64,000 bases of DNA from Alphaproteobacteria bacterium. GTDB lineage: Bacteria > Myxococcota_A > UBA796 > GCA-2862545. Within the stretch, counting starts at the first letter, position 1, and each line of letters begins with the position of its first letter. This document shows, piece after piece, positions 49,858-58,442 of the stretch. The translations under genes and the position numbers were made by a program. The notes below the pieces were generated by a model. That model had not been told where the DNA came from, did not search any database, and saw only the letters and a list, made by a program, of their open reading frames with translations. Location of the stretch: the NCBI GenBank assembly GCA_020632875.1, contig JACKET010000001.1:868001-932000 (forward strand). Reading direction: 5' to 3'.

Positions 49858-50067
49858 TCACGCGCCCACCGCGCACGCGCTCGGCGTCCGACCGCGCTGC
49901 TTGTTGCGCTCGAGGTGACTCAGGGCCTCGTCGAGCGTCAGCCCCTGGTGCCGGGCGTACAGCTCCACCTCCATCCGTCCCGCGCGTGCGGCGAGCTCCA
50001 TCCGCTCGAGCGGGGACAGGGCCTGCAGCCGCCGCCGGTCGTCGTCGCGCAGAGCCTCCCGCAACAT
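49858..50067 (-). CDS. Small hypothetical protein (69 aa)
   Basis: A 69-residue soluble helical protein. LSPLERMELAARAGRMEVEL and LTLDEALSHLERNKQRGR are likely helices. ATG at 50067 is favoured by GGAGG four bases upstream; GTG at 50094, which overlaps the MFS stop as GTGA, would add nine residues and would fit the coupling pattern seen elsewhere. It has no recognised domain and is the last gene of the operon that begins at 56454. Confidence 0.68.
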   Translation of the reverse strand: MLREALRDDDRRRLQALSPLERMELAARAGRMEVELYARHQGLTLDEALSHLERNKQRGRTPSACAVGA

Positions 50068-50090
50068 CGCGCCTCCGTCGGGATCGTAGC

Positions 50091-51170
50091 TCACCGCGAC
50101 CGCGCCAGCATCGCGGCGGTCCCAGCGGACAGCAGCGCGACGATGGCCGCGAGCGCCGCGAACGCGGTGGACGGCCCGACCCGGTCCACGAGCGCCCCCA
50201 TGGCCACGGCGGGCGCGCCGAAGCCGATGTAGGCCGCCAGGAAGTACCCGCTCACCGAGCGCGCGGGGGACGCGAGGCCCGTGACCTGCGCGAGCCCACC
50301 GAGGTAGCCGTAGCCGTGGGACGAGCTCCCCGCGATCGAGGCGCCGAGCAGCACGGCGGGCACGGACCGGAACGCCACCCCCGCCGCCAACACGGCCGTC
50401 CCCAGCGGGAGGAGCAGCGCGCCGATCGCCAGGGACCGGCGGCCGGACAGCGTCCGCGCGTGCTCCTGGGCGACCACACCCGAGAGGAGCAGCACGAACA
50501 GCACGACGCCCGACCACGCCCCGCCGAACGGCTCCAGCACGCCCGGGAGCACGGCCACGACGATGCCCGCGACACCCCAGCCCACGCCGATGGCGAAGCC
50601 GGGCACCCGGCTCCCGGGCGGGAATGCCGGCGGGCGGACGAATGCGGCGTCGGGCGCGGCGACCGGAGGCACCGGGAGGCGCGCCACGGCTGCGAACACG
50701 CCCACCAGCGCGAGCGCCCAGAGCCAGTACGTCGCGGGGACCCCGGTGGGGACGACGCTCCGCCAGGCGGCCGTCGCGAGCGCGCCGAAGCCGAAGCCCG
50801 CGGTGCTCGCGAGGCTCGTGAGGCGGGCCGAGCGCTGGCCGCCAGCGAGCTCCGTCATCCACGCGGTGGCGGCGCCGAAGCCCAGCGCGACGCCGAAGCC
50901 CTGGAACCAGCGCGCGACCGCGAGCGCCGCGACGCCCGGCGACAGAGCGACCAGCAGCGTCGCGACGAGCGAGCAGGTCATGGCGGCGAGCACGACGGGG
51001 CGCCGTCCGAGCCGGTCGGACGAGCCGCCCAGCAGTACCAGGGAGGGCATCAGCGCGCCGACGTACCCGGCGAGCAGGAGCGACATGCCTCCCGCGTTCA
51101 GCCCCGCTTCTCCGGCGTACCGCGCGTACAGCGGGAGCTGGAGGTTCACGGCTCCCGCGATCAGGAACAC
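50091..51170 (-). CDS. Major facilitator superfamily transporter
   Basis: About 359 residues with 10-12 membrane helices. GGSSDRLGRRPVVLAAM between helices 2 and 3 is the MFS motif A (G-x-x-x-D-R-x-G-R-R). Annotated here from GTG at 51170. However, the frame is open back to a CTG at 51191, directly after the upstream TGA, and starting there would add LRTLALA, completing the first helix; a rare CTG start is plausible. The substrate is unknown. Confidence 0.85.
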   Translation of the reverse strand: MFLIAGAVNLQLPLYARYAGEAGLNAGGMSLLLAGYVGALMPSLVLLGGSSDRLGRRPVVLAAMTCSLVATLLVALSPGVAALAVARWFQGFGVALGFGAATAWMTELAGGQRSARLTSLASTAGFGFGALATAAWRSVVPTGVPATYWLWALALVGVFAAVARLPVPPVAAPDAAFVRPPAFPPGSRVPGFAIGVGWGVAGIVVAVLPGVLEPFGGAWSGVVLFVLLLSGVVAQEHARTLSGRRSLAIGALLLPLGTAVLAAGVAFRSVPAVLLGASIAGSSSHGYGYLGGLAQVTGLASPARSVSGYFLAAYIGFGAPAVAMGALVDRVGPSTAFAALAAIVALLSAGTAAMLARSR

Positions 51171-51191
51171 GGCGAGCGCGAGGGTGCGCAG

Positions 51192-53720
51192 TCAGTTCCC
51201 TTCGCTGGACCGCGCCGTGAAGATCCAGGTCCACGTCATGAAGAACAGGAAGAACGCGAACAACAGGCAGCACAGGATGACGAGGGGGAAGCCCATGTCG
51301 TCGGCGTTGGAGGTCGTGCGGAACCCGAGCTCCCACAGCGAGCCGCCGATGCTCTGGCCGTCGAGGTCGCGATCCATGCCGCGGCGGGCGGGCACGGTGA
51401 GGCGGTCGCCGGTCTTGATGATGGCGTCGAAGCTGTAGCGGACGATCATCACGTAGCTGATGGCCTTCGCGAAGAGCCCCATCTCCTTGACCTTCACGAT
51501 GAGCCCGCCGAACGTGATCTGCGGGATGAGCAGCAGCGGCAGGGTGCCCACGGCCGCTTCGGAGCTCGAGAACAGCGCGCTCATCAACAGGCCGAGCGAC
51601 ATGCCGACCCACCCGGTGAGCACGCTGACGAACGTGAGCTGCAGCCAGCTGAAGCCGAGCCCCCACATGCCGAGCATCACGAAGTTCATCGTCGCGAGCA
51701 GGAAGCACTGCAGCCCGACGATGAGCCCGAGCACCGTGATCTTGCTCGCCATGTACGGACCGCTGCGCAGGCCCACGCGCGATTCGCGCCGCCAGATCGG
51801 GCGCTCGGCGATGAGCTCGCGCACCGAGGCGCTGGCGCCGAACCACAGCGTGGAGAGCGCGAGCATGAAGCAGCTGTTGATGTCGGCCGCGGGGAACACG
51901 ATCCACATCGCGACGCCGAGGATGGGCGCCTGGGCGAGCAGCACGAACATGCCGCTCCAGTCGCGCAGCTTCACCCGCGCATAGCGCCGCGAGAGCGTGA
52001 AGTACTGCGAGAGCCACGACTTCTTGCGGCGGTTGCGGGGGTCGGCCGAAGCGACCTCGACGCCATCGAGGCCGAGCAGGTGCTCGCGCGTGCGGACGTA
52101 CTTCCGGCTGGCCTGGCTGTCGCGGTAGAGCTGGCCCCAGTCTTCGGGGGTGCGCTCGGTGAGGCGGCCGAAGATCTCGTCGGGCGAGTGCACGCCGAAG
52201 TACTGGCAGCCCTCGGTCGGCGGGCCGAACCACGCGAGCCGGCCGCCGGGCGCGAGCACCATGAGGTGGTCGATCAGGCCCATGATCGTGGGGTTCACGT
52301 CGTGCGTGACGAGGAACACGATGCGCCCGCCGTCGGCGAGCGACCGGATGAGGCCGACGATGTCGGCGGCGGTCTGCGGGTCGAGGCCGCTCGTGGGCTC
52401 GTCGAGGAACAGCACGCGGGTCGAGCGCGTCAGCAGCTCCTGGCCGAGGTTGACGCGCTTGCGCTGGCCGCCCGAGATGCCGCGCCGGACCTGGCTCCCG
52501 ATGCGGCTCTTGCGGATGTGCGCGATGTCGAGCTCGTCGAGCACGCGCTCGACCTCGTGGTTGATCGCGCGGCGCGCGGTGCCCGCGGGGAACCGGATCT
52601 GCGCGGCGTAGCGCAGGGCCTCCTCGACGGTGAGCTCGGCGTGCACGACGTCGTCCTGCGGCACGTTGCCGATGAGCGACCGGTCGGCGTTGAGCAGGGC
52701 GTGGAAGTTCTGGCCGTCGAGGATGACGTCGCCGGAGTTCGGCGGCGCGATGCCGGCGATGGCGTTGAGCAGCGTGGTCTTGCCGGCGCCCGACGGCCCG
52801 ACGACCGCGATGACCTCGCCCGAGAAGCACGTGAAGCTCACGTCGTCGAGCAGCGCGGTCTTGCCGATGCGGCGCTTGAGATGCCGCACCGACAGCGCGC
52901 TGAACGAGCTCTCGCCGTACGCCGTGAGGATCTGGTGGGTGGGGTCGAGCTCGAGGGTGTAGCTGCCGACCCGCAGGGTCTGCCCGTGCGCGAAGGGCGC
53001 GGACGTGATGGGGTTGCCGTCGAGCAGCGTGGGCCGGCCCGAGTCGATGTCGACCACGCGCCACTGGTCGCCCGCGCGCAGCAGCTGGCAGTGGCGGCGG
53101 CCCACCAGGGGGTCGGGCAGGCGGATGTCGGCGGCCGACGAGCTGCCGATGACGTACTGGTCGGCGGACAGCTCGAACTGGAAGTCGCCCGTGGCGTAGC
53201 GGCTGTCGTGCTTGCGGAACAGCGCCGAGACGAGCATGGCGTCGATGCCGAGCTGCTTGGCGGCCTGCTCGAGCTGGCCGATCTCGGTCTTGTCGATGAC
53301 CCCGTCGACCGCACAGATCGAGAACCAGGCGTCGAGCAGCAGCAGGGCCTCGGCCGAGCCGTACCGCGCGGAGAACCCCGCCAGGTCGAGCTCTTCGGCG
53401 ACCGCCGCGCGCAGGGCCTGCTCGGCGCCGGACCCGAAGCGGGCACCGAACGCCCGCAGCCCGTCTTCGTCGATGGTGTCGCGGTGCTCGGGGCGCATCG
53501 CGAGGTCGATCAGCGTGTCGATCTCGTCGCCGGCGAGATCGCTGCGCGCGCGGATCGCTTCGCCCATGCGGGCCATCGCGTCGGCCGGGCTGTCGGCGGG
53601 CACGATGCGCGCGAGCAGCCCCGCGAACTGCGTCGCGAAGCGGATGGAGTCGTGCCGCTCGGGGCTCCAGCGCTCACCGAGCGCCTCGCGAAAACGGTCC
53701 TCGAGCTGGGCGGACAGCAC
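51192..53720 (-). CDS. TerB-like / FHA / ABC ATPase / ABC-2 permease fusion transporter
   Basis: An 842-residue fusion. Residues ~1-170 are helical and resemble TerB-like tellurite-resistance domains (LLLDAWFSICAVDGVIDKTE). Residues ~175-265 are an FHA domain (YVIGSSSAADIRLPDPLVGRRHC, GRPTLLDGNPI). Residues ~285-500 are an ABC ATPase with Walker A GPSGAGKTT, signature RGISGGQRKR and Walker B VLFLDEPTSG, of the ABCG (WHITE/PDR) kind. The last ~260 residues have about six ABC-2 membrane helices. GTG at 53720 lies 11 bases after the stop of a secreted-protein gene. FHA suggests control by a Ser/Thr kinase. Confidence 0.9.
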   Translation of the reverse strand: MLSAQLEDRFREALGERWSPERHDSIRFATQFAGLLARIVPADSPADAMARMGEAIRARSDLAGDEIDTLIDLAMRPEHRDTIDEDGLRAFGARFGSGAEQALRAAVAEELDLAGFSARYGSAEALLLLDAWFSICAVDGVIDKTEIGQLEQAAKQLGIDAMLVSALFRKHDSRYATGDFQFELSADQYVIGSSSAADIRLPDPLVGRRHCQLLRAGDQWRVVDIDSGRPTLLDGNPITSAPFAHGQTLRVGSYTLELDPTHQILTAYGESSFSALSVRHLKRRIGKTALLDDVSFTCFSGEVIAVVGPSGAGKTTLLNAIAGIAPPNSGDVILDGQNFHALLNADRSLIGNVPQDDVVHAELTVEEALRYAAQIRFPAGTARRAINHEVERVLDELDIAHIRKSRIGSQVRRGISGGQRKRVNLGQELLTRSTRVLFLDEPTSGLDPQTAADIVGLIRSLADGGRIVFLVTHDVNPTIMGLIDHLMVLAPGGRLAWFGPPTEGCQYFGVHSPDEIFGRLTERTPEDWGQLYRDSQASRKYVRTREHLLGLDGVEVASADPRNRRKKSWLSQYFTLSRRYARVKLRDWSGMFVLLAQAPILGVAMWIVFPAADINSCFMLALSTLWFGASASVRELIAERPIWRRESRVGLRSGPYMASKITVLGLIVGLQCFLLATMNFVMLGMWGLGFSWLQLTFVSVLTGWVGMSLGLLMSALFSSSEAAVGTLPLLLIPQITFGGLIVKVKEMGLFAKAISYVMIVRYSFDAIIKTGDRLTVPARRGMDRDLDGQSIGGSLWELGFRTTSNADDMGFPLVILCCLLFAFFLFFMTWTWIFTARSSEGN

Positions 53721-53731
53721 CTAGGGGCTGG

Positions 53732-54148
53732 TCACTTGTACGTGACGGCCATCGCCACGCCCGCCCCGTCTTTCCGCTCTTTCAGCTCGCGGAGGTAGAG
53801 CACGACGTAGTAGGTCGCGGTGGACGACGGGGTGTAGCTGAACATCGGCTCGCGGTCGGTGGCCTCGTCGCGCGACAGCAGGTTGCCCTCGGTGTCGTAG
53901 AGCAGCACGTCGAGGTTGGTGACGCTCTCGTCGCCGCAGGCCTGGATGCGGTACTCGTTGCCCGCGTAGAGCGTGACGAGGTAGTTCCGCGTCTTGCCGG
54001 GCGCGAGGGTGGTCTTGGTCATCGTGCGGACGCCCCAGCCGTCGCCGTAGCTGTCCCAGACCTTGGTGTTCACGCACTCTTCGGCCTGCTTCTCGTCGGC
54101 GAGAGCGGGGCTGGAGAGCAGAGCGGTGGCGAAAGCGGCGGTGAGCAT
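53732..54148 (-). CDS. Secreted PPC-like domain protein
   Basis: A 138-residue protein with a signal peptide (LTAAFATALLSSPALA). The mature part follows a pre-peptidase C-terminal (PPC) beta domain: YRIQACGDESVTNLDVLLYD and SYTPSSTATYYVVLYL. ATG at 54148 has GGAG five bases upstream. It is between a lipoprotein gene and the TerB-FHA-ABC gene with gaps of 10-11 bases, so it may be a cargo or an accessory of that transporter. Confidence 0.78.
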   Translation of the reverse strand: MLTAAFATALLSSPALADEKQAEECVNTKVWDSYGDGWGVRTMTKTTLAPGKTRNYLVTLYAGNEYRIQACGDESVTNLDVLLYDTEGNLLSRDEATDREPMFSYTPSSTATYYVVLYLRELKERKDGAGVAMAVTYK

Positions 54149-54158
54149 GGGCACTCCG

Positions 54159-54992
54159 TCAGAGCAGCGCGAGGACGTCGCTCGTCACCTTGATGACGCT
54201 GTCGATGTCCGCTTCGGTCAGGGGTTCCTTCTTCTCCGCCAGACCCTTGAGGGTGTTGAGCGATTCCTCGAGCTTCTCGGCGACCTGGACCGGGGCCTTC
54301 TCGGCGCCCTCTTCCTTCACGTACTTGAGGAAGTAGTCGACGACCTGGGGCTGCTTGAGCAGGCCGTCGGCGGCGTCGGGCTTGCCCTTCTGCTTGACCG
54401 CGCGGGCCATGAGGTTGGCGCCCTCGAGCCACGAGCCGGCCTCGATGAGGGGGACGACGCGTTCCTGCCCGTTGAACTCGAGCTCGGGGATGACGGCGCC
54501 GGAGAGCTCGTCGAACTCCTTCAGCAGCTCGTCGCGCCCGATGGCGTCGGTCTTCAGCGATTCCTGGTAGTCGACGAGGATGGCGTCGATGTCGGACCCG
54601 CCCTTGAGCTGGTTCATGCCCTTGCGGACCGCCTCGAGGCGCTTGATCAGCTCGTCTTTCTCGGCCGACTTCACGGTGAGCATCATGTCGGCCAGGTAGA
54701 CGCCCGAGCGGACCGCGGCCTGCTCGAGGTCGCCGTTGTCGAGGTCGAAGTCGTGGGCCGGGATGAGCGTGGCGAGCTGGGTGTCGATGCCGGCGGCCTC
54801 GAGCGCGCGCTGGGTCTCGATCGGGGAGGGCACGAGAGCCGTGTTCTCGGCGCTGTTCTTGAGATCCTCGGGCGTGATCTCGGGGGTCTCGGGGACCGGC
54901 TCGACCACGACCTCGGGCTCGGGCTTCGGCTTCTCGGTGCTGCCCCCCGAACAGGCGGCGAGCAGGCTCATCAAGGCGATCCAGCGGGTCAT
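54159..54992 (-). CDS. Lipoprotein, mostly helical, unknown function
   Basis: A 277-residue lipoprotein with lipobox LLAAC and a Pro/Glu-rich linker. The mature part is helical and acidic (KSAEKDELIKRLEAVRKGMNQL, EKLEESLNTLKGLAEKKE). I do not recognise a family. ATG at 54992 is 31 bases after the methyltransferase stop, and the gene is in the middle of the six-gene operon. Confidence 0.75.
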   Translation of the reverse strand: MTRWIALMSLLAACSGGSTEKPKPEPEVVVEPVPETPEITPEDLKNSAENTALVPSPIETQRALEAAGIDTQLATLIPAHDFDLDNGDLEQAAVRSGVYLADMMLTVKSAEKDELIKRLEAVRKGMNQLKGGSDIDAILVDYQESLKTDAIGRDELLKEFDELSGAVIPELEFNGQERVVPLIEAGSWLEGANLMARAVKQKGKPDAADGLLKQPQVVDYFLKYVKEEGAEKAPVQVAEKLEESLNTLKGLAEKKEPLTEADIDSVIKVTSDVLALL

Positions 54993-55023
54993 GGCATCCT
55001 TCCGGTCGGGGCAGCGGCGAAGA

Positions 55024-56454
55024 CTACCGCTTCAGCCGGGGCGGCGCAACCGGTGCGTCGGCCGTCAAGAGCACCGCTGGAGCGGTCGTGTCGGCGAATC
55101 GAGCGGGTCGGAAGCGCGCGGCCCGGTGGACGCGCGCGAGGGCGTCCTGGCTGCGGCGGATCGTGGGCCAGCGCAGCAACCGGTCGAGGAAGTGCTGGTC
55201 GGCGCTCTCGGACAGCGCCGCGGTGACCACGGCGCCGTGCTCGTTCAGCAGCCCGCCCGCGGTGGTGAGCAGCGAGACGGCGAGCCGGTCGGGCATGTAC
55301 TCGAGCAGGCCGTGGATGATGACGAGGTCCTGCGCCTGGTACGTGTGGCGCATCCGCCCGACGGCGAACTCGGCCAGGTTCTCCTGCACGGCGACGACGT
55401 CGATGTTCGCGTCGATCGGCACGACGTCGGTGTCGAGGAACGAGAGGGCCGAGCGGGACGGGTCGACCACGGTGATGGTCGTGGGCGCCTGGTCGAGCTG
55501 GTGGGCCAGGCGGGCCACGAGGCTGCCCGTGCCGGCGTTGAGCAGGAGGACCCGGCGGTTGCGGTTCGTGGGCAGGCGCTCTGCCGCGGCGGCGGGGATC
55601 GACGACGTGAGCTCGCGGATCGCCGTGAGCGTGGGGCTCCCGAGCAGCCACTGGTCGAGGATCTCGCCCAGGCGGCCCTCTCCGGAGGCCCGGCCGACGA
55701 GCACGTGGGACAGGGTCTCTGCGGTCGCCACGACGCCCTGAGGCCGGCGGATGCTGCGGTCTGCGAGGGTCGATCGCACGAGGTACGGGTGCAGCTCGCG
55801 CTGGAGGCCCTGGGTGACCGCGTCGCGCGCCTGGGCCTCGGGCCACGCCTCCATCAAGTCGTTCAGGCGGTTGCGGAGGTTGTTGAGCTCGTCGCGCAGG
55901 GCCTCTTCGGCGCCGGCGTCGTTCGGATCGATGCGGAGCTGGGTCTCGCTGCGGAGGAGCGCAGCCTTCACCATGTCGGCGAGCGCGCGGCCCTCGGCGT
56001 GGGCGCGGCCCCCGGCGGCCTCTTCGGCGCGCTGGCTGATCACGCCGGTCATCGCGGTGTGCGTCGCCCGGCGCAGGCGCGTGGAGGCGAGCTGGGCGAC
56101 CGTCTCGTAGAACGCCGCGGCGAACACGGGCTCGCGGCGGAGCAGCGCACGCAGGTCGTGGTGGGCCCAGCGGAGCACCACGGCGTCTTCGGCGGCGCGC
56201 ACGTCGGCGGAGCGCGGGGAGCCGTCGAGGAACGCCATCTCGCCCACGACGGCGCCCGGCGCGAGCACCGAGATGATCACCTCGGGCACGACGCGATTGT
56301 CGACCGCTTCGAGCTTGCCGTTGCGGACGAGGAACAGGTCGCCCCCCGGCTCTCCACGCCGGAGCAGCATCTCGCCGCGCGGCACCTCGAGGACCTCTGC
56401 GGCCGCTTCGAACAGCCTGCGCTGCTCGTCGGTGAACGCCGCCATGAATGCCAC
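55024..56454 (-). CDS. Cyclic-nucleotide-binding protein fused to a methyltransferase-like domain
   Basis: A 476-residue protein. Residues ~15-125 are a cyclic-nucleotide-binding domain (LRRGEPGGDLFLVRNGKLEA, APGAVVGEMAFLDGSPRSADV, the latter with the phosphate-cassette G-E and R-S-A). The C-terminal ~180 residues are a SAM-dependent methyltransferase-like Rossmann domain (RVLLLNAGTGSLVARLAHQL, then TITVVDPSRSALSFL). GTG at 56454 is chosen because GGGAGGG lies six bases upstream; ATG at 56445 is an alternative. It heads the operon that includes the TerB-FHA-ABC fusion. Confidence 0.83.
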   Translation of the reverse strand: MAFMAAFTDEQRRLFEAAAEVLEVPRGEMLLRRGEPGGDLFLVRNGKLEAVDNRVVPEVIISVLAPGAVVGEMAFLDGSPRSADVRAAEDAVVLRWAHHDLRALLRREPVFAAAFYETVAQLASTRLRRATHTAMTGVISQRAEEAAGGRAHAEGRALADMVKAALLRSETQLRIDPNDAGAEEALRDELNNLRNRLNDLMEAWPEAQARDAVTQGLQRELHPYLVRSTLADRSIRRPQGVVATAETLSHVLVGRASGEGRLGEILDQWLLGSPTLTAIRELTSSIPAAAAERLPTNRNRRVLLLNAGTGSLVARLAHQLDQAPTTITVVDPSRSALSFLDTDVVPIDANIDVVAVQENLAEFAVGRMRHTYQAQDLVIIHGLLEYMPDRLAVSLLTTAGGLLNEHGAVVTAALSESADQHFLDRLLRWPTIRRSQDALARVHRAARFRPARFADTTAPAVLLTADAPVAPPRLKR

Positions 56455-56530
56455 GCCGATCCCTCCCGCAGTGCGCGTTGGTAGCGAGCCGATGCGCAGG
56501 ATACCCACACCAGCCGGAGGGTGACAGGCG

Positions 56531-57001
56531 ATGGGCAGATTCGACGCGCTGGACGAGCTGGTCGCGAAGATCGGGGCGGCGAAGCCGTCCGAGTGGGATG
56601 CACTTCGGTCCCGGCTCCTCGAAGCCACGAAGGGCTTCGCGGACGTGAAGGACGTGATCGAGCATCTCGAGTCCGCGAAGCGCTCCATCTCCAGCCTCGA
56701 GGCGCGCTGGGAGGTCGACGAGGTGATCGAGGCGATCACGCCGCCGCCCGAGCCCGAGCCGTCGAAGGAAGAGAAGCCCGACCCGAACAAGCCGCTCACG
56801 TCGGCCGATCTCGTGCTCGTCTACGACGATCCCCGTGGCATCCGCCTGCACAAGAGCAAGGTCGGAGAGCGCTGGTTCCTCACCCAGGTCGATCCGCGCA
56901 CGTACCAGCCGCAGACCTTCGAGCTCCGGCCCGAAGAGGTCATCCAGATCAAGCAGCAGCTCGACGGCAGCCCGTACTGGATCCTCGGCGCGGGCGCCTG
57001 A
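56531..57001 (+). CDS. Hypothetical protein (156 aa)
   Basis: A 156-residue soluble protein. The N-terminal half is helical (VIEHLESAKRSISSLEARWEV), then a Pro/Glu/Lys linker, then a small beta-rich domain (SADLVLVYDDPRGIRLHKSK, QTFELRPEEVIQIKQQL). GGAGGG is nine bases before ATG 56531. The family is not recognised. It is divergent from the cyclic-nucleotide-binding methyltransferase gene and convergent with the TIGR02996-like gene. Confidence 0.72.
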   Translation: MGRFDALDELVAKIGAAKPSEWDALRSRLLEATKGFADVKDVIEHLESAKRSISSLEARWEVDEVIEAITPPPEPEPSKEEKPDPNKPLTSADLVLVYDDPRGIRLHKSKVGERWFLTQVDPRTYQPQTFELRPEEVIQIKQQLDGSPYWILGAGA

Positions 57002-57023
57002 TCGTCTCGGCGCGGTCGCCGCT

Positions 57024-58442
57024 TCACGTCTCGAAGACCGCCTCGACGGCGTCGTACCACCCGGCCTCGACGCGCACCGACGGCACGCGGTTCTTCAGTC
57101 GCCGGAAGGCCGATTCCGCCTCGGCAATCGAAGGGCCGGGGCCGGTCTGCCCGTACTTGCGGGCCTCCGCGAGTGCGATGGACGGCCGGTGCACGAGCTC
57201 GACGCGCTGAACGGTCATGCCGCGGCGCAGGGCCTCCAGCACGGTCCGGACGGCCATCGGTGGCAGGACCAGCCGCTCGAGCCGGGGCAGGCGGAACACG
57301 CCCTCGCGGAGCGCCTGAGGCACCCACGCCGCTGCGTAGCCCGCCGCGCGCCCGTGGATCTCGCGCACGTTGCACACGCGCTCGCCGAACAGGATCTCGC
57401 CGAGTGTGCGGGCGTCCTCTGCCCAGCGCACGACCTCGACGTTCCGCGCGACGTCCAGCACCTCCTGCCAGGGCGTGGGCCGCCCGTGCTCCCAGCTCAC
57501 GGTGGTGTCGAGCTCGAGCTCGCGGAACAGGCGCCACGCTGGATCGCCCAGGGCCGACGGCACCTGTCGCGCCTGCTTGAAGACCACGCGGGCACCCGTC
57601 GGCACGCCATGGTGGAACGCCAGCCCCGACTGCAGCACGTGGGGCGCGAGGTCGCCCATCCACGACAGGCCGTGCTCCTTCTCGAGCTCGCGCACCCGGC
57701 GCTTCGCCTCGCGCCCGGTCTGCCCGGAGAGCGCGATGGACACGAGCTCGCCGCGCGGGTCGTCGTCGGACACGAGCAGGTCGGCGAACACCGCCAGCGC
57801 CTCGCGGTCGTCGGGATCGCGGGCGATGCGCTCGAAGAGCTCGGCGCGCAGGGCGTCCTGTGCGGCGTGCGCGCGCTCCGCGGCGGCGATGGCGGGCTCC
57901 AGCGCGGAGAGGTCGATGGGTGCGGGGTCCGGCCAGGACGCGCTCTCGGCCTGCGCGAAGCTCCACACGCGCTGGCTGATGAAGCCGTGCAGCTCCCACG
58001 GCATCGAATCGAGCCCGCGCGCGAGCCGCGGGTTCAGGCGCGGGTCGGCGGTGTGGGCAGCGAGCTGGAGCACGGCCTGCCAGAACTCCCGGCCCGACAG
58101 GAACGGTGGCGCGTCGAGCCACTGGAGGAGGAGCGGCGTCCAGCGCGGGTCGCGCGGGCGCTCGACCTGGGCCTCGAGGATCGCGGTGGCGGCCTTGTGC
58201 TGGAGCTGCGGCAGGTGCATGCGCAGCCGGCCCTGGAGGTGCTCGGCGGGCATCGAGGCCGTCCTGCGGGCCTCGGCGAGCGCCGACCGCCCGAGCGGCA
58301 CGACGCGATCGAGCGCAGAGAGGCGGTCGATCGCGTCGCCGAGCGCAGCGCTCGGGTGCGCGCGCCACGCGGCGATCAGCGCGTCGATGGCGCCGCGGCG
58401 GTCTCCCCGTGCGAGGGCGGCCGTCGCCGCGTCGACGGTCAT
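57024..58442 (-). CDS. Repeat-companion (TIGR02996-like) domain protein
   Basis: A 472-residue protein. DPDDREALAVFADLLVSDDDPRGELVSI at residues ~205-230 (key parts: DD-REAL, ADLL, DPRGE) matches the repeat-companion domain common in myxobacteria. Following it are LRR-like or irregular repeats (FRLPRLERLVLPPMAV). The N-terminal 190 residues are helical. ATG at 58442 overlaps the stop of the upstream gene. Function is unknown. Confidence 0.76.
   Translation of the reverse strand: MTVDAATAALARGDRRGAIDALIAAWRAHPSAALGDAIDRLSALDRVVPLGRSALAEARRTASMPAEHLQGRLRMHLPQLQHKAATAILEAQVERPRDPRWTPLLLQWLDAPPFLSGREFWQAVLQLAAHTADPRLNPRLARGLDSMPWELHGFISQRVWSFAQAESASWPDPAPIDLSALEPAIAAAERAHAAQDALRAELFERIARDPDDREALAVFADLLVSDDDPRGELVSIALSGQTGREAKRRVRELEKEHGLSWMGDLAPHVLQSGLAFHHGVPTGARVVFKQARQVPSALGDPAWRLFRELELDTTVSWEHGRPTPWQEVLDVARNVEVVRWAEDARTLGEILFGERVCNVREIHGRAAGYAAAWVPQALREGVFRLPRLERLVLPPMAVRTVLEALRRGMTVQRVELVHRPSIALAEARKYGQTGPGPSIAEAESAFRRLKNRVPSVRVEAGWYDAVEAVFET

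Noticed and set aside
49713..53798. A 1361-codon plus-strand open frame
   Set aside because: It is antisense to the MFS and TerB-FHA-ABC genes, which carry clear family motifs. The plus-strand product has no recognisable domain and biased composition.
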